Shown here: positions 48,256 through 56,533 of the stretch, one piece after another
How positions within the stretch are numbered: the stretch's first letter is position 1
Layout of the letters: each line of letters begins with the position of its first letter
Source of the DNA: Gammaproteobacteria bacterium
Lineage (GTDB): Bacteria; Pseudomonadota; Gammaproteobacteria; SZUA-152
Assembly (NCBI GenBank): GCA_013152545.1
Contig: JAADGF010000109.1
Coordinates: 27,451-91,450, forward strand
Direction of reading: 5' to 3'
Length of the DNA: 64,000 bases
Made by a program: the position numbers and the translations under genes
Notes under the pieces: model-generated
Database searches by the model: none
What the model was told of the DNA's origin: nothing
The model's input: only the letters and a program-made list of their open reading frames with translations

Positions 48256-49902
48256 ATGGCAGCAAAAAAACCCGATATATCTGAACAACTTGCAAAGCTT
48301 CAGGCCAAATATGAAGCCTCATTACCCGATCGCTTAAACAATATCGATCAGCTTTGGCAGGCACTAATAACAAATGAGTGGAATAATGAAAATTTACAAC
48401 ACCTGCACCGGGAAGTACACTCCATCACGGGTTCCGGCGCCAACTTTGGGTATACCGAGTTAAGCAATGAAGCCCGCGCTATTGAAAAAATTCTTAGCGT
48501 GTGGGAAAAAACCGCCAGTGTTCCACAAGAAGAACAACGATCAGCCGTTCATAAACAACTCAGTAATTTATCGACATTTACCAGCAAAAAATACCGTAAA
48601 AAATTTTTACCGGCCGTAACTTCTGACAAACCAACAGACTCCGATCACTCACTCATTTACTTACTGGAGGAGGATAAGGCATTAGCGTGTGCCCTGCAAA
48701 GCCAGTTTTCCCATTTTGGTTACCAAGTGGAACTCTTTACAACAGAGCACGAAATTATTAAGCGCCTCAAGCAACAAATGCCAGATGCACTTGTTATCGA
48801 TATTTCACTTGAGGACGTACACTTAACGGGTTCAAACCTATTCCAAAGTTTACACAAAGCACTTGCGCCCAATACACCGTTTGTCATTTATTCATCCTGT
48901 AGCAACTTCGAAGCACGCTTGGCTGCCGTGCGTGCGGGTGCATCCGCTTATTTTGTCAAACCTGTCGATACCGACGCGTTGGTTGAAACCTTAAACAAGC
49001 TAACCTATCGAACGCCCGACCAACCTTATCGAATAGTCATCGTAGATGACGATGAAGTACTGACAAAACATTTTTCACTGGTTTTAACCCAAGCAGGAAT
49101 GAAGGTAAGCATTCAGGAAAACCCTGAAGAAGCGCTGGATACATTAATTGATATCAATCCAGACCTGCTGCTCATGGATATTTACATGCCAAATTGTACC
49201 GGCATCGAACTGGCACAAATAATTCGTCAACAGGAAGAGTTTATCGCATTACCCATCGTATTTTTATCCACCGAAACCAGCATTTTAAAACACTTTACGG
49301 CTTTACGCACTGGCGGCGATGACTTTCTCTGCAAACCCATTGATGACACGCATCTTATAGAGTCCGTCACTTTTCGAGCAGCCCGAGCACGAGAACTTAA
49401 AACTCAAATGACACAGGATAGCTTAACGCGCTTATTGAAACACGCGAAAATTAAGGAAAACCTAGTTATTGAAACATCCCGGGCCATGCGTAATAACACC
49501 ACATTGTCGTTTGTTATGATAGATATAGATCATTTCAAGCAAGTTAATGACCTATATGGTCATCTAACAGGAGACCGCGTATTAAAAGGACTCGCCAACA
49601 TTTTTAGAAAAAGATTGCGTGTAGCAGATTCGATTGGTCGTTATGGTGGCGAGGAATTCGCTATTATCCTACCTCAATGCGATACAGCATCGGCAAAAAA
49701 AATTGTAGATAAAATTCGTGATGATTTTTCTGGTATCGAATTTACTAACAATAATACCAAGTTTAAAGTATCCTTTAGTGCAGGCATTGCTTGCTATCCG
49801 GCCTTAAAAACACCAGAAAAAATCAACCAAGCAGCCGATTTGGCATTGTACCAAGCAAAAGAGAATGGTAGAAACCGAACCATCATTAGCGAAAAAACCT
49901 AA
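48256..49902 (+). CDS. HPt-REC-REC-GGDEF diguanylate cyclase
   Basis: The 548 residues contain an HPt-like domain (about 20-100) with the phospho-His segment HREVHSITGSGANFG. A first receiver (about 132-250, LVIDISLED with Asp, FVKPVD) and a second receiver (about 258-375, VIVDDDE, LLMDIYMPNCTG, LCKPID) follow. The C-terminal GGDEF domain (about 390-545) has the active site RYGGEEFAIIL and, five residues earlier, RVAD, an intact RxxD inhibitory site. It should make c-di-GMP in response to phosphorylation. Placement right after the CapB-like gene suggests it controls that system, as c-di-GMP does for cellulose and PNAG export. Confidence 0.92.
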   Translation: MAAKKPDISEQLAKLQAKYEASLPDRLNNIDQLWQALITNEWNNENLQHLHREVHSITGSGANFGYTELSNEARAIEKILSVWEKTASVPQEEQRSAVHKQLSNLSTFTSKKYRKKFLPAVTSDKPTDSDHSLIYLLEEDKALACALQSQFSHFGYQVELFTTEHEIIKRLKQQMPDALVIDISLEDVHLTGSNLFQSLHKALAPNTPFVIYSSCSNFEARLAAVRAGASAYFVKPVDTDALVETLNKLTYRTPDQPYRIVIVDDDEVLTKHFSLVLTQAGMKVSIQENPEEALDTLIDINPDLLLMDIYMPNCTGIELAQIIRQQEEFIALPIVFLSTETSILKHFTALRTGGDDFLCKPIDDTHLIESVTFRAARARELKTQMTQDSLTRLLKHAKIKENLVIETSRAMRNNTTLSFVMIDIDHFKQVNDLYGHLTGDRVLKGLANIFRKRLRVADSIGRYGGEEFAIILPQCDTASAKKIVDKIRDDFSGIEFTNNNTKFKVSFSAGIACYPALKTPEKINQAADLALYQAKENGRNRTIISEKT

Positions 49903-50308
49903 CACAATAACGAGAACAATAAGCACCGCACCAACAAAACAAATAAACACCAAGCATTCCTATACCCGTGGCGTTTGAGATTTAGGTATTAAGTGTAAGT
50001 GTGCGTCCTATTCATTTTATGGCACCAAAGGTAGGCGCTTTTAGGCGAGGCGAAATGACGCGTAATAGCTGGGGGGCTATTGCGAGAAATTTCAACGCCG
50101 CCATGGAATGAAGAGGGCGTATAATTACACCTAAACCTTAATTGCCACGGGTATATATGCAAGGTTATTCTTCCGCAAGACAACGTAGCGACTCCACTTG
50201 CTGGCGTTTCACTTGATGACAACATCAAAAAACAATCATTTAGGAACGTGCACGAAAGAATATCCCTGTTTTATCCCGGTTTCAGTGCCTTGATTCAGTA
50301 CTTTGGTT
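49903..50308. other. Intergenic region with a full family D element
   Basis: It lies between the convergent GGDEF and glgB genes. The element at 49961-50155 occupies half. A short direct repeat (CAGTACTTTGGTTT twice, 50295-50323) runs across the glgB stop region. Confidence 0.55.
49961..50155. mobile_element. Family D inverted-repeat element, complete copy 2
   Basis: The left end TATACCCGTGGCGTTTGAGA and the right end GCCACGGGTATA are inverted. The complementarity continues inward with gaps over TTTAGGT and GTCCTATTCATTTTATGGC against CCATGGAATGAAGAGGGCG, giving arms of about 60 bp. The 195-bp unit has no gene. The same unit occurs truncated at 4798-4972 and 53947-54070. Confidence 0.7.
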
Positions 50309-52480
50309 TCAGTACTTTGGTTTGAGAATAAGGCTGGCAAGTGGTGGTAACGTAATGCTGAGTGAATATAACTTATCCATCCACGGCAAATCGTCTGTGC
50401 ACATTAGGTCAGGGCCATTCCCTACATTACTACCACCATAGTATTCAGAATCAGAGTTAAATATTTCCACGTACTCCCCACCTTGTGGAACACCAATACG
50501 ATAATTTTCCCGCAGTAACGGGGTAAAATTTATAATTACAATTAAAAAATCGTTATCGGCACGTCTCACAAAGCTCATCACTGACTGGTCCGAATCATGA
50601 CAGTCTATCCATTCAAATCCCTGCCAATCGAACTCATAACGATGTAAAGCCGATGATTGATGATAAATTTTATTCAAGTCTTTTACCAGTTTTTGTACTC
50701 CTTGGTGGTAGGCATATTTCAACACATACCAATCCATGGTTTGAGTACTGTCCCACTCCTTCCCCTGAGCAAACTCCGTCCCCATAAATAATAGTTTTTT
50801 GCCCGGGTGAGTAAACATGTAAGTATATAGTAAGCGTAGGTTGGCGAATTTTTGCCATTCATCACCAGGCATTTTGTATAACATGGACTGCTTACCATGC
50901 ACGACTTCATCGTGAGAAAAAGGCAATAAAAAATTTTCAGTAAATGCATATAGCATACTAAAAGTCAGCAGATCATGATGATATTTACGGTGAATGGTTT
51001 GGTGCGATATATAGTTTAAAGTGTCATTCATCCACCCCATATTCCATTTAATGTCAAACCCTAAACCACCCATATATACAGGGCGACTGACTTGTGGCCA
51101 GGATGTTGACTCTTCGGCAAACATCAAAACACCCGGGTGAACCTCATGTATGGCCGTATTTAGCTGTTGAAGAAACTCAATCGCATCCAGGTTTTCCCGA
51201 CCACCATGTTTATTTGGCACCCAGTCGGTACGGGAATAATCCAAATACAACATTGATGCAACAGCATCCACTCGAAGTCCGTCGAAATGAAATTCCTCCA
51301 CCCAATACATTGCACTGGATAATAAAAAGTTTTTCACTTCGTTACGACTAAAATTATAAATCAGCGTAGACCAGTCGAGATGTTCGCCCAAACGTGGGTC
51401 TTCGTGCTCATATAATGCACTACCATCAAAACGCGCCAGCCCATGGGCATCTTTGGGAAAATGCGCTGGCACCCAATCGAGAATAACGCCAATATTGTTC
51501 TGGTGACACTGCTCCACCAAGTATCGCAAATCATCGGGTTTGCCATAACGGCTGGTGGGAGCAAAATAACCGGTGGCCTGGTAACCCCAGGAAGGATCAT
51601 ACGGGTGTTCTGTAATGGGTAATAACTCGATGTAGCTAAAACCCATCTCCAACACATAGCTGATCAATTGATCTGCGTATTCTTGATAAGTTAAAAATTC
51701 CCCTTCAGGACCACGCCGCCAAGACCCTAAATGCACTTCGTAAATAGACATGGGTGCATGTTGCCAGTCATGATGACGGCGTTTTTCCATCCAGACTTGA
51801 TCTCCCCACACATACTTAGCGTCCGCACTGATAATCGACGCCGTATTGGGACGTATTTCATATTGTTGTGCATATGGGTCGGATTTTAATAACAGTTCCC
51901 CACTATCACGATTACGGATTTCGTATTTATACAACCCACCGGGGGCTAGATCCGGAATAAATAACTCCCATACACCAGTGCCGCCTCTCACTCGCATGGG
52001 GTGGCAGCGACCATCCCAGCGATTAAGATCACCAACCACACTTACCCGCTCAGCATTGGGAGCCCAAACAACAAATAATATACCACCAACACCATCGATC
52101 TCATATTTATGAGCCCCCAAAAAACGATAAGCATGCCAATGCTTTCCTTCACTAAATAAATGCAAATCGAAATCGGGCACTTGCGGTGGAAACGTATAAG
52201 GATCATGGCTAATATGCTCGCGATGATCCGCATCTCGCCAAATCAACCGATAATGATCTGGCACCTCACCAATATCACCACTCCACTGAAAAATACCCGT
52301 ATTAGCAATCGGCTGCATGGGCTTTTCACCTTCGGCAACGGTCACTTCGGTGGCGTAAGGGAAATATGCGCGAATAGCTTCCTGATGTTGGAATCGATGT
52401 TTGCCCAAAACAGCAAAGGGATCATGATGACGGGCTTCTGTGATTTTTTGAAATTCGACATCCAAGCCATTACTTGCCAT
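50309..52480 (-). CDS. glgB: GlgB, 1,4-alpha-glucan branching enzyme
   Basis: A 723-residue GH13 enzyme that forms alpha-1,6 branches in glycogen. Domains are an N-terminal region with [10 protein letters not shown], a CBM48 module ([20 protein letters not shown]), the catalytic barrel and the C-terminal beta domain. Catalytic features are [15 protein letters not shown] (nucleophile Asp), [10 protein letters not shown] (acid/base Glu) and [11 protein letters not shown] (transition-state Asp). Full length. No other glycogen gene is adjacent in the window. Confidence 0.96.
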   Translation of the reverse strand: MASNGLDVEFQKITEARHHDPFAVLGKHRFQHQEAIRAYFPYATEVTVAEGEKPMQPIANTGIFQWSGDIGEVPDHYRLIWRDADHREHISHDPYTFPPQVPDFDLHLFSEGKHWHAYRFLGAHKYEIDGVGGILFVVWAPNAERVSVVGDLNRWDGRCHPMRVRGGTGVWELFIPDLAPGGLYKYEIRNRDSGELLLKSDPYAQQYEIRPNTASIISADAKYVWGDQVWMEKRRHHDWQHAPMSIYEVHLGSWRRGPEGEFLTYQEYADQLISYVLEMGFSYIELLPITEHPYDPSWGYQATGYFAPTSRYGKPDDLRYLVEQCHQNNIGVILDWVPAHFPKDAHGLARFDGSALYEHEDPRLGEHLDWSTLIYNFSRNEVKNFLLSSAMYWVEEFHFDGLRVDAVASMLYLDYSRTDWVPNKHGGRENLDAIEFLQQLNTAIHEVHPGVLMFAEESTSWPQVSRPVYMGGLGFDIKWNMGWMNDTLNYISHQTIHRKYHHDLLTFSMLYAFTENFLLPFSHDEVVHGKQSMLYKMPGDEWQKFANLRLLYTYMFTHPGKKLLFMGTEFAQGKEWDSTQTMDWYVLKYAYHQGVQKLVKDLNKIYHQSSALHRYEFDWQGFEWIDCHDSDQSVMSFVRRADNDFLIVIINFTPLLRENYRIGVPQGGEYVEIFNSDSEYYGGSNVGNGPDLMCTDDLPWMDKLYSLSITLPPLASLILKPKY

Positions 52481-53034
52481 ATTTACCTTCCTTTTTATAA
52501 ATCATTCTCATGTGAATCGCTCTTTTAATATAAAACACACCTTGCCAGCTGAGCATTACGAACCGATTATTATAAATTCAACAGCAATAACACCCAATCA
52601 TTGCTACCTCATTACACTTCCATCACCATTGGTTGAAGTATAGAAGCTTTACGCCCCGAGAGTAGTAATAAATGACTGGCAAAACTGACCCACATCCAAA
52701 GCGATTAAAAGACAGCCTTCTCATTGTCTTTTCCAGAACATCACTCACCATCAAACCTTGTATTAGACTGTCAATGGTGAACAGCAATCAATTAACCTCA
52801 CCGCGAAACAACACCACGGGTAACCTACTACGCGGTTTTTTTGAATCAGCAAAACGACCTAAATCACCTAATTCAACCCTTAGCATCTGCTTATACAAAA
52901 ACACAATGTAACACTCAACATCAAAAAGCTATCGTCATAATCAATGCACCAAACATCAAGCTTATCCAGCGAACCGGTTCAGGTTTTGGTTCACAAGCTC
53001 AAAAAACCAACCTAATTCGTTAAATCATTCATTA
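52481..53034. other. Gene-free stretch upstream of glgB
   Basis: This 554-bp AT-rich stretch between the glgB start and the end of the leftward acetyltransferase gene should contain the glgB promoter. Rightward frames within it (for example 52672-52911) have no ribosome-binding site or recognisable sequence. Confidence 0.5.
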
Positions 53035-53547
53035 CTACAGCATTTTACAATATCGTATTTCTTCGAATAAAACACCTTTCTCGCTTGAATCGATACGCTC
53101 AGCCCCATCACATTTAAACCCAAGAGATTGATAAAATAATTTTGCACGTTCATTTGACCTTAGCGTCCACAAAGTTAATAATTTCCATGCACGCTGCGAA
53201 GCTGCATTTAATACTGCTTCACAAAGAAGTTTTCCATAGCCATAGCGCCAAAATTTCGGATGTACATTCAATGCGAGAATCTCCCCAACTTGTTCTGGCA
53301 ATGCATCATTATCTCGAGTAGGACCAAACACACAAAATCCGATAACTCCTTCAAAATCTTCAACAACAATCGTAGTTCCCTGTCCAGGTTTACTTAACCA
53401 ACCGTGCCAGTCAGAGGTACGTTTTTCAATACTTAAATTATTAAGAAATTCGATCGGCATATGCCCAACATAAGCGGCTTGCCATGCCAAAACATGTATC
53501 TCTGCAAGCCTTACAATATCATGTAATATTGCTTGACGAATAACCAT
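53035..53547 (-). CDS. GNAT-family N-acetyltransferase
   Basis: The 170-residue protein has the GNAT fold: an N-terminal VIRQAILHDIVRLAEIHVLA, the beta-strand ILALNVHPKFWRYGYGKLLC with the acetyl-CoA pyrophosphate loop RYGYGK, and LFYQSLGFKCDGAERI near the C-terminus. Such small enzymes acetylate amines of antibiotics, amino acids or proteins; the substrate is not predictable here. It stands alone between glgB and the Wadjet operon. Confidence 0.85.
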   Translation of the reverse strand: MVIRQAILHDIVRLAEIHVLAWQAAYVGHMPIEFLNNLSIEKRTSDWHGWLSKPGQGTTIVVEDFEGVIGFCVFGPTRDNDALPEQVGEILALNVHPKFWRYGYGKLLCEAVLNAASQRAWKLLTLWTLRSNERAKLFYQSLGFKCDGAERIDSSEKGVLFEEIRYCKML

Positions 53548-53747
53548 ATTTTAACGTTACCTTAGTCTCTCACGGTAGGAGTCCCGGTTGCTAAGGGCGT
53601 GATACTAAGCACCTCCCACATCCGGTTCTTCGATTGTACTCGCTGTTGTTTCTTTTCTGTCATCAATGCTGGCACCACCCTGCCCCTTCGAATGCTATAC
53701 GCTTTCCGACCCTGTCATCCATTCTGCCACAATCCACCAGTCACACG

Positions 53748-53795
53748 TCAAAGCATCAAAGCATCAAAGCATCAAAGCATCAAAGCATCAAAGCA
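53748..53795. repeat. Six tandem copies of an 8-bp unit
   Basis: The unit TCAAAGCA is repeated exactly six times. It is not in a gene, so length changes by slippage would be tolerated. Confidence 0.9.
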
Positions 53796-53946
53796 TTATG
53801 AATCTGCGTAGGGTTCATTACAAGAGTAAATGCCTCCATTGCCTTAGCAAATACTCCACTCCCTGTTGGCTAAATTTCGTTAGGCGACCCACACTACTTA
53901 CATAATAGAGATCGACTCGTAATTACCGCGTAATATTTTTCAGGGT

Positions 53947-54070
53947 TCGTTAATTTCATGGCAAAGCGAAATGACGAATAATAGCCGGACGATTACGAGT
54001 AAATTCAATGCAGTCATAGAATGAAGAGGGCGTGTAATTGGCACCTAAATTGATAACACCACGGGTATAT
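53947..54070. repeat. Family D element, copy 3 (left end lost)
   Basis: It carries the family D internal signature (CATGGCAAAGCGAAATGACG, ATAATAGCCGG, GAATGAAGAGGGCGTGTAAT) and the right terminal repeat CCACGGGTATA. The left TATACCCGTGG end is absent. Confidence 0.65.
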
Positions 54071-54328
54071 TTACTGGAAAAATCAGCCAATATGACTTTT
54101 CCGCAGTATAAAACCAGAAAACGAATGGAACGCTCGCTACTTACTACCCCTCATCTTCGCAATGAAAGCGTCTCTATCAATAATCAGTTGATCTTTAAAA
54201 CACCTTTAGCTTTCAAATCAATACATTACAGGATCGTCCATCGCCCAAACCTGAAAGCGTTTGAATGAGTATCTGGCCTCAGAATTGATACCAGGGTACA
54301 ATACAAGCCAATACAATAAAGTAGACAC

Positions 54329-55825
54329 ATGGACACCTCTAGCAAAACCCTCTGCAATACGCTCATCAAAAGCCGTCGTCAGCACCCGGCCTGGCTGCTT
54401 CTGGCGTCACGCCGTGCGCCGCTAATCATCAGCTGTCTAAAGCCTTTATTCGAGTCTTACAGCAGTGGCATTCCTCACGAAGAAGCCGAACAAAGCCTTG
54501 CCGATATGTTGGCCGAGCACGCCAATGATGAAGCCTTTGCCATCCACCATGATGATTATGCCCTGGCAGCCAGACGTGAACTGCGCGACTGGATTAAGCG
54601 CGAACTGATCACCGAACGCCAAGGTCGGCTTTTCGCCACCGATGCTTTGCAGCAGGGCCTGGACTTCATTGATAACCTTAACGACAGAGTCATGACCTCC
54701 ACCGCCTCCCGCCTCGCCATCGTTCAACGGGAAATTGAGATCCTGGAAACCCAACTCAACCCTGACCCTGAAAGCCGCAGCCGTCACTTACGACAAAAAA
54801 TCAAAGCGTTGGAGCAGGAACTGGTCCAGGTCGCCCAAGGACACGTTGAAGTGTTGGAAGGTAGCAAAGCGCGTGAGGGCATTCGTGAAATCTACAACCT
54901 GGCCACCAGCCTGCGCAGCGACTTTCGCCGGGTGGAAGATTCCTACCGCGAAGCGGATCGTCGGCTACGGCAATCGATCATTAGCGAACAGCAACACCGA
55001 GGCGAGGTGGTGGATAAATTACTCGACAGCCACGACCACCTTCTGGAAACCCCTGAAGGCCAAGTATTCCATAATTTTCATGAACAACTCACCCGCAGCG
55101 TGGCGTTAGATAACATGAAGCAACAGCTGCGTAATATCCTGGAAAAACCGGCAACGAACCAGGCCCTTAACCGCCAACAACAGAGCGAACTGCGACGTCT
55201 GGTCAGCCAACTGATCAGCGAATCGGCCGGCGTGATCAAAGCGCGGGCGCGTAGCGAACGGGATGTGAAAGGCTTTCTCAAAACCGGCCTGGCAGCGGAA
55301 CACCACCGCGTCGGCCAGTTGCTGCATGAGATTTTTGAAACCGCGCTCGATATCGACTGGAGCCAGGCCACGCTACGTCATCAACCTGCACCGCTCCCCC
55401 CCATTGCCATCTCCGCAGGTAACCTGCCACTTATCGAGCGGCTGCGTTTTAAAATCGTCGGTGATGATAAAAAAGAGTTGTTGGAACTTGCTGAACAATT
55501 CACCAATCTGGATGAGATCGACGACGACTTCTGGCACGCCTTCGACACCCTTGATCGCCAAGCGTTGATCAAGGAGACTATCAAACTTTTGACAAAAACA
55601 GGCCAACCCATGACCATAGCCCAATTGAGCAAACAAATCCTGCCGACCCATGACCTGGAAACCCTGGCCCTGTGGCTAAGCATGGCACGGGAAGCCGAGC
55701 TGCCTATCGGTGCAGAACAAGAGCAGATTAACTTAGAAAGCCACGAAGGCCAAGCCTTGCGTTTTCACATTCCCAAGGTGGCGCTAAACCACAAGGCCAT
55801 GCAAAACATCGATTGGGAACTATAG
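54329..55825 (+). CDS. jetA: JetA, Wadjet type I kleisin-like subunit (DUF3375)
   Basis: A 498-residue DUF3375 protein: HPAWLLLASRRAPLIISCLK at the N-terminus, a long helical coiled middle (residues about 120-260), and a C-terminal winged-helix-like part. In Wadjet complexes, JetA is the kleisin-type subunit that bridges the JetC SMC-like heads in a condensin-like machine recognising and linearising circular plasmids through JetD. It is the first gene of jetABCD, with a 3-bp gap to jetB. Base composition is richer in G+C than the capsule-like cluster to the left, suggesting horizontal acquisition. Confidence 0.92.
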   Translation: MDTSSKTLCNTLIKSRRQHPAWLLLASRRAPLIISCLKPLFESYSSGIPHEEAEQSLADMLAEHANDEAFAIHHDDYALAARRELRDWIKRELITERQGRLFATDALQQGLDFIDNLNDRVMTSTASRLAIVQREIEILETQLNPDPESRSRHLRQKIKALEQELVQVAQGHVEVLEGSKAREGIREIYNLATSLRSDFRRVEDSYREADRRLRQSIISEQQHRGEVVDKLLDSHDHLLETPEGQVFHNFHEQLTRSVALDNMKQQLRNILEKPATNQALNRQQQSELRRLVSQLISESAGVIKARARSERDVKGFLKTGLAAEHHRVGQLLHEIFETALDIDWSQATLRHQPAPLPPIAISAGNLPLIERLRFKIVGDDKKELLELAEQFTNLDEIDDDFWHAFDTLDRQALIKETIKLLTKTGQPMTIAQLSKQILPTHDLETLALWLSMAREAELPIGAEQEQINLESHEGQALRFHIPKVALNHKAMQNIDWEL

Positions 55826-55828
55826 TTT

Positions 55829-56533
55829 GTGAGCAATTTTTTCGATAACCAAATCACACCAACAACATCCATCACCGAAGTCGTTAGTGAGGCAGCTGCG
55901 TTGCCAACAGAAACAAACCCGGACACAACTGGCCACTATACGCCACAACAGATCAAAAGCGCCACCCAGGAGCTATTAAAATTCGGCCTACTAGAGATGG
56001 AACGAAAACCCAAGCTCTACCAAACCGCACTCACTCACCAGCAGACCATCAACACCATTCTCGAACCGCTGGATTTAAAACTGAAAATTGATGACATCCG
56101 CGGCCTCGCCTTTCTGGTTATTGGTGAGGGAATGTTTGCAGACAATGAGGCCGAGAACGAATGGTCTCACCCGCTGATTCGCCGCCAACGTTTAACCCTG
56201 GAACAAACTCTACTGCTCGCCATTCTACGGCAACACTTTATTGCCCATGAACAGGAATCCGGCGTAGGCGCTGCGGGTGCAATAATCGACATCGACGAAC
56301 TCAAACCACAACTGCTCACCTACCTCGGCGAATCAGGCAGTGATTCCCGCGATGAAAAACGTTTAAGAAATCTGCTGGAGAAGCTGGAAACCCATGGCGT
56401 TGTTTCAGAAATCAATGAAAAAGCTCAGATCACCATCCGACCCATTATCACCCATCTGGCCAACCCGGAAACCCTGAAACTGCTGTTACAGCACTTCAAA
56501 CAACTCACTTCAAACAAACCTGAGCATGGATAA
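55829..56533 (+). CDS. jetB: JetB, Wadjet type I subunit (DUF4194)
   Basis: A 234-residue DUF4194 protein starting with GTG three bases after the jetA stop, which suggests translational coupling. After a Thr/Pro-rich N-terminus it has the conserved helices LLKFGLLEMERKPKLYQTAL and ETLLLAILRQHFIAHEQE-type segments (here EQTLLLAILRQHFIAHEQES), consistent with the KITE-like winged-helix subunit of MukE type. It binds the kleisin JetA. It overlaps jetC by 8 bp. Confidence 0.9.
   Translation: MSNFFDNQITPTTSITEVVSEAAALPTETNPDTTGHYTPQQIKSATQELLKFGLLEMERKPKLYQTALTHQQTINTILEPLDLKLKIDDIRGLAFLVIGEGMFADNEAENEWSHPLIRRQRLTLEQTLLLAILRQHFIAHEQESGVGAAGAIIDIDELKPQLLTYLGESGSDSRDEKRLRNLLEKLETHGVVSEINEKAQITIRPIITHLANPETLKLLLQHFKQLTSNKPEHG

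Larger units (their letters stand above)
53548..54328. other. Gene-free junction between the acetyltransferase gene and jetA
   Basis: It contains an 8-bp tandem repeat (53748-53795) and a truncated family D element (53947-54070). The sequence 53560-53740 is unassigned and GC-richer. The region marks the left edge of the GC-rich Wadjet block and looks like a patchwork of insertions. Confidence 0.5.

Noticed and set aside
48039..48257. A hydrophobic 72-codon frame on the minus strand, possible small membrane protein
   Set aside because: It overlaps the start of the GGDEF gene, has no ribosome-binding site and no recognisable family.
53560..53740. Possible group II intron 3' end (minus-strand GAAGAACCGGATGTGGG)
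   Set aside because: The second half of the expected stem is absent and no reverse transcriptase is nearby, so the resemblance is too weak.
53748..53795. Tandem repeats considered as a CRISPR or plasmid iteron array
   Set aside because: The units are 8 bp and directly adjacent, with no spacers. There are no cas or rep genes.
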